A DNA stretch of 64,000 nt, taken from Lacrimispora xylanolytica (GTDB taxonomy: Bacteria > Bacillota > Clostridia > Lachnospirales > Lachnospiraceae). Under the pieces are notes generated by a model. That model had not been told where the DNA came from. It was given only the letters and a program-made list of their open reading frames with translations, and did not search any database. The stretch is from assembly GCF_026723765.1 (NCBI RefSeq), contig NZ_CP113524.1, positions 3,271,001 to 3,335,000 on the forward strand. Direction: 5' to 3'. The translations under genes were made by a program, and so were the position numbers. Shown here piece after piece: positions 26,007 through 35,135 of the stretch; the first letter of the stretch is position 1; each line of letters begins with the position of its first letter.

Positions 26007-26939
26007 ATGACAGACAGAGAGCTTCTATACGTTAAGACTGTAACGGAGGTAAAGAGCATTTCCCGTGCAGCGAAAAAGCTTTTTATCACTCAGCCTTCTT
26101 TAAGTCAATCCATTCAAAGAATTGAACAATTCCTGGGAACCAAGTTATTCAACCGGACTCCGGAGGGACTTATATTAACGGATGCCGGAGAACGGTATTA
26201 TCAGGCCGCCTGTAAGATTTTAAAAATATATGATGATTTTGAATCAGAAATCAAAGATATCAACACCATGAAAAATGGGCAGATCTCCATTGGAATTACC
26301 AATCATTTGGGAAACATTATCCTTCCTGAAATACTTCAGGAATTTAAAAAGCAATGTCCTCATGTTACCTTGACCATATACGAAGGAACCACGGATAACC
26401 AGGAGATGAAGCTTCTTTCCGGAGAACTGGACTTTGCTATTTTGCATGCTCCAAAAAAGGATACCAGTCCGCTTCTGAATTATGAAATACTGTCCAATGA
26501 TCCTTTTATCGTTGTGATGGAACAAAATCATCCCCTGGTCAAGGCGGCTAAAAGGATGGAAGGCTATACGTATCCGGTTCTTGATATTAAACTGCTTAAA
26601 AATCAGCCATTTATCATGCTTCATGAAGACCAGCGCATCCGGCACGTGGCCGACTCGATTCTGGCAAAAGCCAAAATAAATCCCGAAATCATATTAACCT
26701 TGAAAAATTATGAAACAGCCCAGTCAATGGCTGGAAAAGGAATTGGAGTTACCCTGCTGCCCGAGGATTATGCCCGTTTAACCTCTCTGGAATCTGCACC
26801 TGCTTTTTTATCCATTGAAAAGAAATATTCCTCAGGCTGGGATTTATGTATTACCACCTCTAATACAAGCTTTCTCTCCCACACGGACCAGTACTTTCTC
26901 TCACTTGTTCGTAAATATTTTTCAAGCAGCGACGAATGA
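26007..26939 (+). CDS. LysR family transcriptional regulator (divergent from aconitase homologue)
   Basis: The 310-residue protein starts at MTDRELLYVKTV, set by AAAGGAG ten bases upstream; a longer open frame upstream overlaps the operators and lacks a ribosome binding site. The helix-turn-helix is SISRAAKKLFITQPSLSQSI, then QRIEQFLGTKLFNR. The effector domain carries GQISIGITNHLGNIILPEIL. Its divergent position makes it the likely regulator of the aconitase-family gene. It is convergent with the alpha-galactosidase gene, four bases apart. Confidence 0.9.
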   Translation: MTDRELLYVKTVTEVKSISRAAKKLFITQPSLSQSIQRIEQFLGTKLFNRTPEGLILTDAGERYYQAACKILKIYDDFESEIKDINTMKNGQISIGITNHLGNIILPEILQEFKKQCPHVTLTIYEGTTDNQEMKLLSGELDFAILHAPKKDTSPLLNYEILSNDPFIVVMEQNHPLVKAAKRMEGYTYPVLDIKLLKNQPFIMLHEDQRIRHVADSILAKAKINPEIILTLKNYETAQSMAGKGIGVTLLPEDYARLTSLESAPAFLSIEKKYSSGWDLCITTSNTSFLSHTDQYFLSLVRKYFSSSDE

Positions 26940-26943
26940 AACT

Positions 26944-29052
26944 TTATTCGTTTCTTACAAGTAACACCGCAACTGCTTTTCTGTTTTCCCTTGGCCGGTA
27001 TACGAGAACGCTGTCTTCAATAACAACCTCTTCCTTTGCATCCGAGTACACATCATGAACCTCACGGGGACAATCCTCCGTAAGAGGAACTTGTATCACC
27101 TCAGGAAGATCACCATCAAATATATGGATGATCGAATAAGCCATCGTTCCATCTTCTCCAACCCGTAAGACAGCCTGCCAGCCTTTTGGATGCCGGATGC
27201 TTGTCACCTCCGGTCCAAAACGGTAGGACTGGCCTCTTTTAATTACAGGAGATATCTTTTTATAGAACGCCATTCCATTATCAATCACCTTCCATTGGTG
27301 GGAGGAAAGTCGGGTAACATCGCCGGAGAGGCAAAGCCTTCCCAAAAACGCAGCTGCGATGGAGTATGCAATTCTTTTTAAGGAATCCTCCTGCCTGATC
27401 ACTGCCCAGATCTGGCTTTGTCTTGGCAGAACGGCACGATGAAGGTTGGCTGCGATTATGGGGATTTCTTCGCACTCATGAGCATCGGAAAAGGATGCCA
27501 TACTGGTAGCGGCCAGAAAACGCGGCTCCAGACGATGACCTCCGGAAGCACAGTTTTCCAATACAATGCCAGGAATCTCACGCTTTACCTTTTCTAAGAA
27601 TTCAAAGGTCTTCTCTATGTTGATACGAAGTCCCTCTCCCAGGGAGTCGGGACCATCACAGCCTATTCCTATGGTATCATTGTAATCAATTTTCATATAC
27701 TCAAAGCCGTAGCGCTTCAAAAATCCAATGACTTTCTCAGTTAAATACTGCTCAACCCATGGATCCTTCATATCCCAGAAACGGCGCCTGGTGGTTGTAA
27801 GCACAGTCCCATCCACATGAAGGAGATGGTCTTCCATCTGATAAGCTTTAGCAGCCTTTCCCACACCTTCAATTTCGAACCAGATACCAGGTTTTAAGCC
27901 AGCCTCTTTGATTGCTTCCACCGTCTTTTCCAGTCCCTCTGGAAACAACTCCTTTGATACCTCATAATCTCCCATGCTCATGTCCCAGGGAATTCCGGGC
28001 TGTTTATACCAGCCGCAGTCGATGACAAAATAAGTAAATCCTTTTCCTTTGATCACATCCAGGATTCCCCTTATGTTTTCATGAGACGGGCAGCCCCAGG
28101 TGGTACAGTATTCATTAAATACCATGGGAAGCCCCTGCTCCTCTTCTGGTCCCATATCTGCTGCTTTCTGTCCGGCATCTGTCAGCCTTTTTGTAAAGAC
28201 ATCAATGGAATCCGTATGGCATACGGAAACAATGGCTTTTGGTGTTACAAAGCTCTCTTCCGGCTTTATGACCTTAAGCCAATGGCCAAACTCCCGGTCA
28301 GCCAATCCTCCGCTCATGGCAATATTTTCATCCTCCCGGTATATTTCCATTTGCCAGGAGGCACCATGTGCTAACTGGGCGCCCCAGAACACATGATGTT
28401 TCCTGTCTTCCATGGCTAAAAACGGGAAATAGCCATTGACAGGCAAAGAGCCTCTTTGTCCAAATCGTTCACATCTGACGGCTCCCATGGTCCAGGAGGT
28501 ATCCAGCTGAAGCTCCTCCATGGTCTGAGTGGAAAGCCTGCCTTCCTGGCTCCAGCGGCTCATAAGCCGGTGAACCAGGATGTTATTATGACCGTCTCCT
28601 TCTATGTAGGGAGAGATTCCTGTTAAGGAAAAGCTGGAGAGCATTTCAATGGATACTGGCGTTTTACTGCTATTTTTTAATTCATTCCATATTTCAACAG
28701 ATTTCGAGCCTTGCTGCCAATAAAGGGTATGACGTACTTCATATCCACGTTTATCTCTTAGAGTGGTTATAATAGTTTGGCTATTTTCTATTAAAACTTC
28801 TTTCTGATCCTCAAACAATAACCGCTCTGTACTTTCTCCATTGCGCAGGGTGTTTCCAGGAGCATATGAGCCTTGGTAAATGTCTCCTGATATTTTTAAT
28901 TGCACCATACCATCAAGCTTTGCATTCTTTTTAAGCATTTCTGGAATTGGCATATCCCTTGGATAGAGTTGAAGTCCTACATGCTTCTTTTCATCCATAC
29001 AATAACGGGCCACCATATCTCCTAAGATATATTCTTTTAAAATAGAATCCAT
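26944..29052 (-). CDS. Alpha-galactosidase, glycoside hydrolase family 36
   Basis: The 702-residue protein shows GH36 features: FVIDCGWYKQPG, nucleophile Asp in YMKIDYNDTIG, LENCASGGHRLEPRF and the acid/base Asp in FSDAHECEEIP. Length is close to clostridial enzymes of the family (about 720-740). It has no signal peptide, so it acts in the cytoplasm on imported alpha-galactosides such as melibiose or raffinose. No sugar transporter gene is adjacent. Confidence 0.9.
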   Translation of the reverse strand: MDSILKEYILGDMVARYCMDEKKHVGLQLYPRDMPIPEMLKKNAKLDGMVQLKISGDIYQGSYAPGNTLRNGESTERLLFEDQKEVLIENSQTIITTLRDKRGYEVRHTLYWQQGSKSVEIWNELKNSSKTPVSIEMLSSFSLTGISPYIEGDGHNNILVHRLMSRWSQEGRLSTQTMEELQLDTSWTMGAVRCERFGQRGSLPVNGYFPFLAMEDRKHHVFWGAQLAHGASWQMEIYREDENIAMSGGLADREFGHWLKVIKPEESFVTPKAIVSVCHTDSIDVFTKRLTDAGQKAADMGPEEEQGLPMVFNEYCTTWGCPSHENIRGILDVIKGKGFTYFVIDCGWYKQPGIPWDMSMGDYEVSKELFPEGLEKTVEAIKEAGLKPGIWFEIEGVGKAAKAYQMEDHLLHVDGTVLTTTRRRFWDMKDPWVEQYLTEKVIGFLKRYGFEYMKIDYNDTIGIGCDGPDSLGEGLRINIEKTFEFLEKVKREIPGIVLENCASGGHRLEPRFLAATSMASFSDAHECEEIPIIAANLHRAVLPRQSQIWAVIRQEDSLKRIAYSIAAAFLGRLCLSGDVTRLSSHQWKVIDNGMAFYKKISPVIKRGQSYRFGPEVTSIRHPKGWQAVLRVGEDGTMAYSIIHIFDGDLPEVIQVPLTEDCPREVHDVYSDAKEEVVIEDSVLVYRPRENRKAVAVLLVRNE

Positions 29053-29157
29053 AATCTCCTCCTATTATACCGGAATTATTCCATACAAGTGAAAGAAAGG
29101 TACGTTGTGCAGAAATGATTCAATTTCTGTCAGTAGATTTGAAAATACGGTATCTTT

Positions 29158-29745
29158 CTAGAAATCCTCTGATAAGAGATATACGGCAACCGTATCGTCA
29201 GTCTGTGTATCATAATTCACTGATACATAACCAGTTTTATATTTAAAATGCATGTCGCCATTCCGGTCACTGACCGGATCTCCAAAGGCAGTCTTAAATT
29301 TATCTATTTTATCACCGATTCTGGCACCATTAAAATCAACCTGATTGGCCTGGAGAAATATCTGACTGACAGTACCAGCGTTCCTTTGAAACCAAACTCG
29401 TATTCCAGCTTTCTCAAATTCCAAACCGCCTTCGTCGATTGCATTGGGCTTCTCGTTCATCTTATCGATAAAATCCTGTTTACCCGTACCAAGTAAATCA
29501 AAATATGTCTCGAAGGAAACCGCTTCTTTATCCAGTGAAGAGGTTTGCTCTGAGACCGCTGTCTCTGACTGAGAATCAACAACAAGGGGCTCCTGGGTGG
29601 CAGCACTGCTTTCCATTTCAGTTGCAGTCTGTGAGGTAGTATTGTTGGCAGAGCCGGGCGAACTGGAGCAGCCAGTTATGAGAGCGAGGCTCACTATCGT
29701 TATTGCACCTAATTTTGCAGTCATCTTATTGAATTGTTTTCTCAT
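29158..29745 (-). CDS. Secreted lipoprotein, DUF4309-like by appearance
   Basis: The 195-residue protein starts at MRKQFNKMTAKLGAITIVSL, where AAAGGAG lies about eight bases upstream. The lipobox is LALITGC, followed by a Ser/Thr/Ala-rich linker. The C-terminal ~110 residues (YFDLLGTGKQDFIDKMNEKP, then GDKIDKFKTAFGDPVSDRNG) form a compact domain resembling small extracellular repeats of unknown function. Function is unknown; cell-surface location is likely. Confidence 0.7.
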   Translation of the reverse strand: MRKQFNKMTAKLGAITIVSLALITGCSSSPGSANNTTSQTATEMESSAATQEPLVVDSQSETAVSEQTSSLDKEAVSFETYFDLLGTGKQDFIDKMNEKPNAIDEGGLEFEKAGIRVWFQRNAGTVSQIFLQANQVDFNGARIGDKIDKFKTAFGDPVSDRNGDMHFKYKTGYVSVNYDTQTDDTVAVYLLSEDF

Positions 29746-29925
29746 ACATAATACTCCTTTTATTCTATTATTTATCATTTCCACCCTTGTTTTTATTCTA
29801 CACTTTTTTGCAGTATCTCTGTGAAATAGCATGCTTACAGCTTCATTGTAAATGAGCTCCTCACTCTTGTAAACCTTTAAATGCGGAATCAGGGCCTGTG
29901 CATAATTTTCGATTCTCAATGAAAC

Positions 29926-29957
29926 AAAAAGCACCAATCATGATTGACTGATGCTTT
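29926..29957 (-). terminator. Terminator after the Cys-motif protein gene
   Basis: AAAGCATCAGTCAATCA pairs imperfectly with TGATTGGTGCTTT and is followed on the minus strand by T-rich sequence. It closes the aldo/keto reductase-merR-dxs-orf cluster. Confidence 0.65.
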
Positions 29958-29980
29958 CTAAAGAGTATTGATCGTTATTT

Positions 29981-30340
29981 TTATTTAAGAATATCATTCT
30001 TTTTTTGTAGAATTGTTTCGGCTGCTGCACAAGCCGGACAATCACAATATTTTGCTCCGGCAGCTTCGATTTCCTTGGCGTGCCCCAGTATTTTTTTTGC
30101 AAAATCAGCTCCAAGAATTTCAGTTCCTTTATCAGATTCCGCAAAACCTATTAAACTGTGAATGGGCATAATACACGTTTCCAGCTCATCCATGTATTTT
30201 TTTGTCTCTACTGCTTCCTGATCAGTTCCAACGGAGTCCAGCCATGTACGTGCTGCCGCTTTTGCCTCACTGCTGCAGGACGGTGCATTCATTAATTCCT
30301 GTGATTTTTCAGTAACAAATTTCAAAATTTCATGATCCAT
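29981..30340 (-). CDS. Conserved small protein with CxCxxC motif
   Basis: The 119-residue protein starts at MDHEILKFVTEKSQELMNAP, where AAAGGAC precedes the ATG. It is predicted helical and soluble and ends with KYCDCPACAAAE, a three-cysteine motif that could bind a metal, plus Cys residues in APSCSSEA and ETCIMP. Similar clostridial proteins are, as I recall, often labelled Hsp90-like, but nothing here resembles an Hsp90 ATPase domain. The gene follows dxs by 55 bases and may be in its operon. Confidence 0.65.
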   Translation of the reverse strand: MDHEILKFVTEKSQELMNAPSCSSEAKAAARTWLDSVGTDQEAVETKKYMDELETCIMPIHSLIGFAESDKGTEILGADFAKKILGHAKEIEAAGAKYCDCPACAAAETILQKKNDILK

Positions 30341-30395
30341 AATTGATTGTCCTTTCTTCTGATTTTTTCTACATTTTACCATAAACAATCTTCTT

Positions 30396-32159
30396 TTACA
30401 ATTGATTGGCGAGCTTCAAAATATCTTCTACGATTAATTCCTTTGTCAGCCGATTCTTTTTAAGAACTTCCTTCACATCATATCTATCCAGGAATTCTTT
30501 TTTCAGACCGTAATTCAATACCTTCATGGGAGACGGGCCATAGAATCTGGTAATCTTCTCTCCAAAACCGCCGTCCAGAATTCCATCCTCGATTGTTATT
30601 ACTATCTCATGGTCTACCTTTAACTCCTCAAGCAATTTCTCATCGATTCCGGTGATAAACCTGGGATTGATGAGTGTTGGCTGTAAGCCTGTAGCCTTTT
30701 TAATTTCATCAGCCACCTCTTTGCCAAGGGAATAAAAGGTTCCAAGTGCCACGATAGCAGCTTTTTTGCCCTTTTGTGTTACCTGATATTGATTTAAATT
30801 GTTAAAATCTGCATCTACAGGGTCACCGCCGGATATAATACCACCGCCTGGTACACGGATTGCTACCGGGTGTTCTTTTTGGGTTATGCTCCAGTCAAGC
30901 ATGGCAAGATACTCTTCCTTTGTGGTTGGTGCAAGGTACACCAGGTTTGGTATGTTTGATATCATTGGAATGTCGAAGAAACCAAGATGTGTGACATCGC
31001 TCATTCCATAGACTGAGGCTGCGAATATAAGGATGGCAGCCGGATTATTGTTGATACAAAGATCCTGAGACAGCTGGTCATAGGTTCTCTGTAAAAATGT
31101 GCTGTAAACGCCGTATACCGGATTGCCTCCATTGGCTGCGATGCCGGAGGCAAGTGCAACGGCATGCTCTTCCGCAATTCCCACATCAACGAACTGGGAA
31201 CCTACTTCCTTTCTTTTCTCCTCCGTAAATCCCATAACCGTAGGTGTTCCTGAGGTGATGGCAACTAATGTTTTATCTTCTTTCATTTTCTTCATGAGAA
31301 ACTCACCAGTTAAGCCGGAGTAATTTTCACGGTCTGAGGAATACAGCGGTTTGCCGGTTTCCTTGTCAAACGGCGCGCTGTAATGCCAGTTCTCCCGGTC
31401 TTGTTCTGCGGGAAGATATCCTTTTCCTTTTTGCGTGCAGATATGAACGACTACAGGATGATTGGAGTCTTTGACTTTTTTAAATGCTTCTATGAGCTTC
31501 TGTGTGTCATTTCCATCTTTCACAAAATGGTAATCAAGTCCCAGGGCTTTAAATAAGTTGCACTCTGCTTCTCCATTGGTATCACGAAGAAGCTTCAAAT
31601 TTGAATACAGACCGCCGTGGTTCTCTGCGATGGACATGTCGTTGTCATTGACTACAATGATTAGGTTGCTTTTAAGCTCCGGGGCAAAATCAAGTCCTTC
31701 CAGCGCTTCTCCGCCGCTTAATGAACCATCTCCGATGATTGCTATGATATTTTCTTTCTGGCCTTTTAAATCTCTTGCCTTAGCCAGACCGCAGGCAAGG
31801 CTTACTGATGTTGATGTGTGTCCCAGAATAAAGAAATCGTGCTCGCTCTCATCCGGATTACTAAAGCCTGTTACATCGTTATAATGTTCTTCATAGAGGA
31901 ACGAATCTTTTCTGCCGGTGAGCATTTTATGGCAATAGCTTTGGTGAGATATGTCATATACCATCTTATCTGTTGGAGAATCAAAAACATAGTGTAATGC
32001 AATGGTTGCCTCCACCATACCAAAGTTGGGACCAAAATGTCCTCCGTGTCTGCTCAGCTTTTCCAGAAGTGCCAGTCGCATTTCTGCTGCTAAGTCTATA
32101 AGCTGTTCTTTATTTAACTTCCGTACGTCGGAAGGCTGGTTGATCTGTTCTAAATACAT
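30396..32159 (-). CDS. dxs: 1-deoxy-D-xylulose-5-phosphate synthase-like enzyme
   Basis: The 587-residue thiamine-diphosphate enzyme shows HGGHFGPNFGMVEATIALHY, the ThDP motif GDGSLSGGEALEGLDFA...NDNDMSIAEN and a transketolase-type pyrimidine domain (FVDVGIAEEHAVALASGIAA). DXS condenses pyruvate and glyceraldehyde-3-phosphate, feeding isoprenoid and thiamine/pyridoxal synthesis. At 587 residues it is shorter than most housekeeping DXS proteins (about 620), so it may be a second copy. It lies 47 bases after merR, in a cluster headed by an aldo/keto reductase. Confidence 0.85.
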   Translation of the reverse strand: MYLEQINQPSDVRKLNKEQLIDLAAEMRLALLEKLSRHGGHFGPNFGMVEATIALHYVFDSPTDKMVYDISHQSYCHKMLTGRKDSFLYEEHYNDVTGFSNPDESEHDFFILGHTSTSVSLACGLAKARDLKGQKENIIAIIGDGSLSGGEALEGLDFAPELKSNLIIVVNDNDMSIAENHGGLYSNLKLLRDTNGEAECNLFKALGLDYHFVKDGNDTQKLIEAFKKVKDSNHPVVVHICTQKGKGYLPAEQDRENWHYSAPFDKETGKPLYSSDRENYSGLTGEFLMKKMKEDKTLVAITSGTPTVMGFTEEKRKEVGSQFVDVGIAEEHAVALASGIAANGGNPVYGVYSTFLQRTYDQLSQDLCINNNPAAILIFAASVYGMSDVTHLGFFDIPMISNIPNLVYLAPTTKEEYLAMLDWSITQKEHPVAIRVPGGGIISGGDPVDADFNNLNQYQVTQKGKKAAIVALGTFYSLGKEVADEIKKATGLQPTLINPRFITGIDEKLLEELKVDHEIVITIEDGILDGGFGEKITRFYGPSPMKVLNYGLKKEFLDRYDVKEVLKKNRLTKELIVEDILKLANQL

Positions 32160-32206
32160 GTAATTCCTCCTGGCTTTCTTAAACTGCTATTTTCTATGGT
32201 TTCTTC

Positions 32207-32581
32207 TTAATTCCATGACAGCTTGCCTGTATCCACTGCATGTTCATATCGTTCAATTTTATAATTCAGCCGGTCCAGTGTGGCATCCAGCTGTTTTCTT
32301 TGTTCGTGAAGCACTTCTCTTTGTTTTTTTAGAAGCTCGAGTCTATCTGGTATGGTGATATCTCCCTCCTGATTCAGCTTCACGTATTGGGCCATTACTT
32401 CAACAGGCAGACCAGCACTTCTCATGCATATAGCCAGCTCTACCCACTCTAAATCTTCTTTCTGATAGTTTCTGATTCCGCCGGACGTACGAGTGACTTT
32501 AGGAATCATTCCAATCCGTTCGTAATAGCGGAGGGTATCCTGTGGGATGTTGTATTTCTCACTTACTTCTTTTACTGTCAT
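32207..32581 (-). CDS. MerR family transcriptional regulator
   Basis: The 124-residue protein has the MerR helix-turn-helix (VKEVSEKYNIPQDTLRYYER, then IGMIPKVTR), the second-wing motif RNYQKEDLEWVE and a dimerising coiled coil (LLKKQREVLHEQRKQLDATL). It lacks Cys metal ligands. It is encoded 11 bases after the aldo/keto reductase gene. The shared promoter has the stretched 19-bp spacer typical of MerR targets, so it probably activates its own operon. Confidence 0.9.
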   Translation of the reverse strand: MTVKEVSEKYNIPQDTLRYYERIGMIPKVTRTSGGIRNYQKEDLEWVELAICMRSAGLPVEVMAQYVKLNQEGDITIPDRLELLKKQREVLHEQRKQLDATLDRLNYKIERYEHAVDTGKLSWN

Positions 32582-32592
32582 GTTTATACCTC

Positions 32593-33552
32593 TTATAATG
32601 CTCCAACTATTTTATGGGGCATGTATAATTCTTCCAGATAATTTACATCTTCTGAGCTTAATTGCTTCTGTAAGCTTCCTGCTGCATCGTCGAAATATTT
32701 TGCTTTCGTGGCACCTATCAGAGGCGCTGTTACGCCTTTTGTAAACTGCCAAGCAAGAGCAATCTGGGTCATGGTGCACTGATATTTTTCTGCTAATTCA
32801 GAGACTCTGGTCACGATACCCATATCAGAATCCTTGGTGCTGTCATACTTACCGATTGCTGTTGTGTCTGTCTGACTGCGGAGAGTATTCGCTGACCAGG
32901 GCCTTGATAATCTTCCTGCTGCCAGAGGACTGTATGGAGTTAACACCACTCCCTGCTCCTTGCAGATAGGAATTAATTCCCTTTCATCTTCCCGATAAAG
33001 AAGATTGTAATGATTCTGCATGGATACAAATTTTGTCCAGCCATTTTTTTCTGCTATATTTTGTAGTCTGGCAAATTGATAGCCGTACATGGCTGATGCT
33101 CCGATGGCGCGGACCTTACCGGATTGCACCGCCCTATGAAGTGCTTCCATGGTCTCTTCCTCTGGTGTGTGGTAGTCAAAACGATGAATAATCAATAAAT
33201 CCACATAATCCATTCCCAGCCGTTTTAAGGAACCGTCAAGCTCTCTTTCTATGGCCTCCTTTGAAAGATTGCCATCATTGAAATAGACCTTTGTTGCTAT
33301 AACAACCTTTTCACGGGAAATATTATTTTTAATGGCTTTCCCCAGGTATTCTTCACTGGTCCCGGCGGAATAGCAGTTTGCTGTATCAAAAAAATTTATC
33401 CCAAGTTCCAAAGCATGCTTAATAATTGCTTCACTTTCGAATGGATCCAGGGTCCAGGCATGCATTTTACTTTCCGGATCACCGAAACTCATACAGCCTA
33501 CACACAATCGCGATATCTCAATGCCAGAGCTTCCTAATTTTGCATATTCCAT
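32593..33552 (-). CDS. Aldo/keto reductase
   Basis: The 319-residue TIM-barrel oxidoreductase has the active-site set of the family: Asp and Tyr in FFDTANCYSAGTSEEYLG, Lys in VVIATKVYF and His in LLIIHRFDYH. The C-terminal NADP-binding part includes GATKAKYFDDA. It reduces an aldehyde or ketone with NADPH; the substrate is unknown. It is the first gene of the MerR-controlled cluster. Confidence 0.9.
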   Translation of the reverse strand: MEYAKLGSSGIEISRLCVGCMSFGDPESKMHAWTLDPFESEAIIKHALELGINFFDTANCYSAGTSEEYLGKAIKNNISREKVVIATKVYFNDGNLSKEAIERELDGSLKRLGMDYVDLLIIHRFDYHTPEEETMEALHRAVQSGKVRAIGASAMYGYQFARLQNIAEKNGWTKFVSMQNHYNLLYREDERELIPICKEQGVVLTPYSPLAAGRLSRPWSANTLRSQTDTTAIGKYDSTKDSDMGIVTRVSELAEKYQCTMTQIALAWQFTKGVTAPLIGATKAKYFDDAAGSLQKQLSSEDVNYLEELYMPHKIVGAL

Positions 33553-33621
33553 ATTTGCCCTCCTTTTTATAAGATGCGAAATGAATCTTTATGAATTAAT
33601 ATCCCTTTTCAGTGTGAATCG

Positions 33622-33652
33622 ATTATAATACTTGGAGTCAACTCAAAGTCAA
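33622..33652 (-). promoter_or_regulatory. MerR-type promoter of the aldo/keto reductase operon
   Basis: On the minus strand TTGACT (33652-33647) and TATAAT (33627-33622) are 19 bp apart, two more than optimal, as at MerR-activated promoters. The spacer holds the dyad ACTTtgAGT-tg-ACTccAAGT. The adjacent merR product probably binds here and untwists the spacer on induction. Confidence 0.82.
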
Positions 33653-33787
33653 GACTTTTTTTATTTTACTATAAATTGGTTTAAATGAGATGAGATTTTG
33701 TATCATTTCAGCTAAAAAAAGGGTGCCCAAGTTTGGATTATCTACACACAGGAATTTAACATCTAAGAAACTGGTTATCTAATTACT

Positions 33788-33843
33788 AAAGAAAGAGTGT
33801 TCTACCATATCATTAAAGAATATGATGGAACACTCTTTCTTTT
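33788..33843 (-). terminator. Terminator of the HNH-mutT genes
   Basis: A long stem (AAAGAAAGAGTGTTC / the complementary side at 33829-33843, with an inner CCATATCAT / ATGATGG part) lies directly after the mutT stop on the minus strand. Confidence 0.75.
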
Positions 33844-33849
33844 CTTAGA

Positions 33850-34236
33850 TTATACAATTTTAAGTAATGTATCAATGATCTCTTTATCAGCAGGTAGCCA
33901 TTGTATTTTATTTAATTCATCTTTTGCCAACCACTTTGCCGAGCTATGTTCTTTTAATGTCAATTCCCCAGATTCAATCTCACAAAAATAGCAATGCATG
34001 GTAAGATGAAACTCAGAGTAATCATACTCAACTATAGTTAGTTTAGAATGAATATTTATATTTACATCTAACTCTTCTTTTATCTCACGTATTAACGCTT
34101 GTTCCTCCGTCTCTCCCTTCTCTATTTTACCTCCTGGAAATTCCCAGCCGCCTTTAAATTCACCGTACCCTCTTTGCGTTGCTAATATTTTATTATCTTT
34201 TTTTATTAGAGCCGCAGATACTTGTATTGTTTTCAT
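33850..34236 (-). CDS. mutT: MutT-type Nudix hydrolase
   Basis: The 128-residue protein has a full Nudix box: GGKIEKGETEEQALIREIKE followed by ELDV (GX5EX7REUXEEXGU with one relaxed position). The rest fits the (d)CTP/8-oxo-dGTP pyrophosphohydrolase group (WEFPGG, SAKWLAKDELNKIQWLPAD). The usual role is removal of oxidised nucleotides. Here the gene sits 19 bases after an HNH restriction-type nuclease gene, which may indicate a joint role. Confidence 0.88.
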   Translation of the reverse strand: MKTIQVSAALIKKDNKILATQRGYGEFKGGWEFPGGKIEKGETEEQALIREIKEELDVNINIHSKLTIVEYDYSEFHLTMHCYFCEIESGELTLKEHSSAKWLAKDELNKIQWLPADKEIIDTLLKIV

Positions 34237-34255
34237 ATTATTTTACTCCGTAAAA

Positions 34256-35098
34256 TCATTCAGATAGTTTCTTTTCATATGCTAGCAACCAATTGAAACG
34301 TTCTACATTTTGCTTAGCAACACTCTCAAGTATAATGTTATCCGTATCGCTATTCAATACGTGGACCCTTCTATGACAATTTGGACATATTGCCACGACA
34401 TTTTCAATCGTATCTGCTCCACCATCTGCTAACCGTTTTACATGATGTTCTTCAAGATACGGTTCGTTATTCTTATCATTAAATGGTGCTACAGCGCCAC
34501 AACTTTGACATTTTCCTTCTGCAATCCGTTTAACCATTTCTTTTAAATAAGGATCACGGTAATAAACCGTTGCCTCGGTTTTTTTAGGCGTTTTATCTGG
34601 CTTACTCATTCTTGATCTTTTAATCAGCTCAACATTTGATAAAGTACTTATTTCTTTTTCTAACCTTTCCGCAGCGACAGAGTCATCAATCGGTTTTACA
34701 GGAAATATCCATACTTTTCTCATATTACCATTTTCATCTGCTTGTGTTGTCTGATATGGAGTCTCAACTAATTTAACAATGCCACGATATGTGTAAATGG
34801 TTCTTTTCATGACTTCAAATAGATGAACCTCTACCCCATTGGTATTTGAATTATATAACGTAATATTTTGATTTCCGGTTAATACTTGATCTCCAGTTTT
34901 GCCCATCCCTGTATAATGTAATACACCATTGTCACTCCATTTATCACTATATAGGCCTTTTGTTTCATCCGCTATCAATACTAATGTTCCTGTTTTTTTT
35001 GCACGGCGCATACCACTGGAATTACTGCAACCGAATATTCTCATCAAATCTTGATTTTTAATTTGATCTCCTATAGATATCCCTGGGTTAAATCCCAA
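34256..35098 (-). CDS. HNH endonuclease, McrA-like (modification-dependent restriction type)
   Basis: The 280-residue protein ends with a complete zinc-dependent HNH domain: CQSCGAVAPF, EEHHVKRLADGGADTIENVV and CPNCHRRVHV. Two CxxC pairs hold zinc and the HH supplies the catalytic His. The N-terminal ~130 residues (GSSxxGMRRAKKTGTLVLIA region, then LYSDKW and LHYTGMGKTGDQVL) resemble the SRA-like N-terminal module of ScoMcrA-type type IV enzymes that read modified bases. The start is a TTG seven bases after AGGAGG. It is followed closely by mutT. Assignment to type IV restriction is inference. Confidence 0.75.
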   Translation of the reverse strand: MGFNPGISIGDQIKNQDLMRIFGCSNSSGMRRAKKTGTLVLIADETKGLYSDKWSDNGVLHYTGMGKTGDQVLTGNQNITLYNSNTNGVEVHLFEVMKRTIYTYRGIVKLVETPYQTTQADENGNMRKVWIFPVKPIDDSVAAERLEKEISTLSNVELIKRSRMSKPDKTPKKTEATVYYRDPYLKEMVKRIAEGKCQSCGAVAPFNDKNNEPYLEEHHVKRLADGGADTIENVVAICPNCHRRVHVLNSDTDNIILESVAKQNVERFNWLLAYEKKLSE

Positions 35099-35135
35099 TT
35101 TGCCTCCTCCTTATACTATATATTTACTCCAATAT

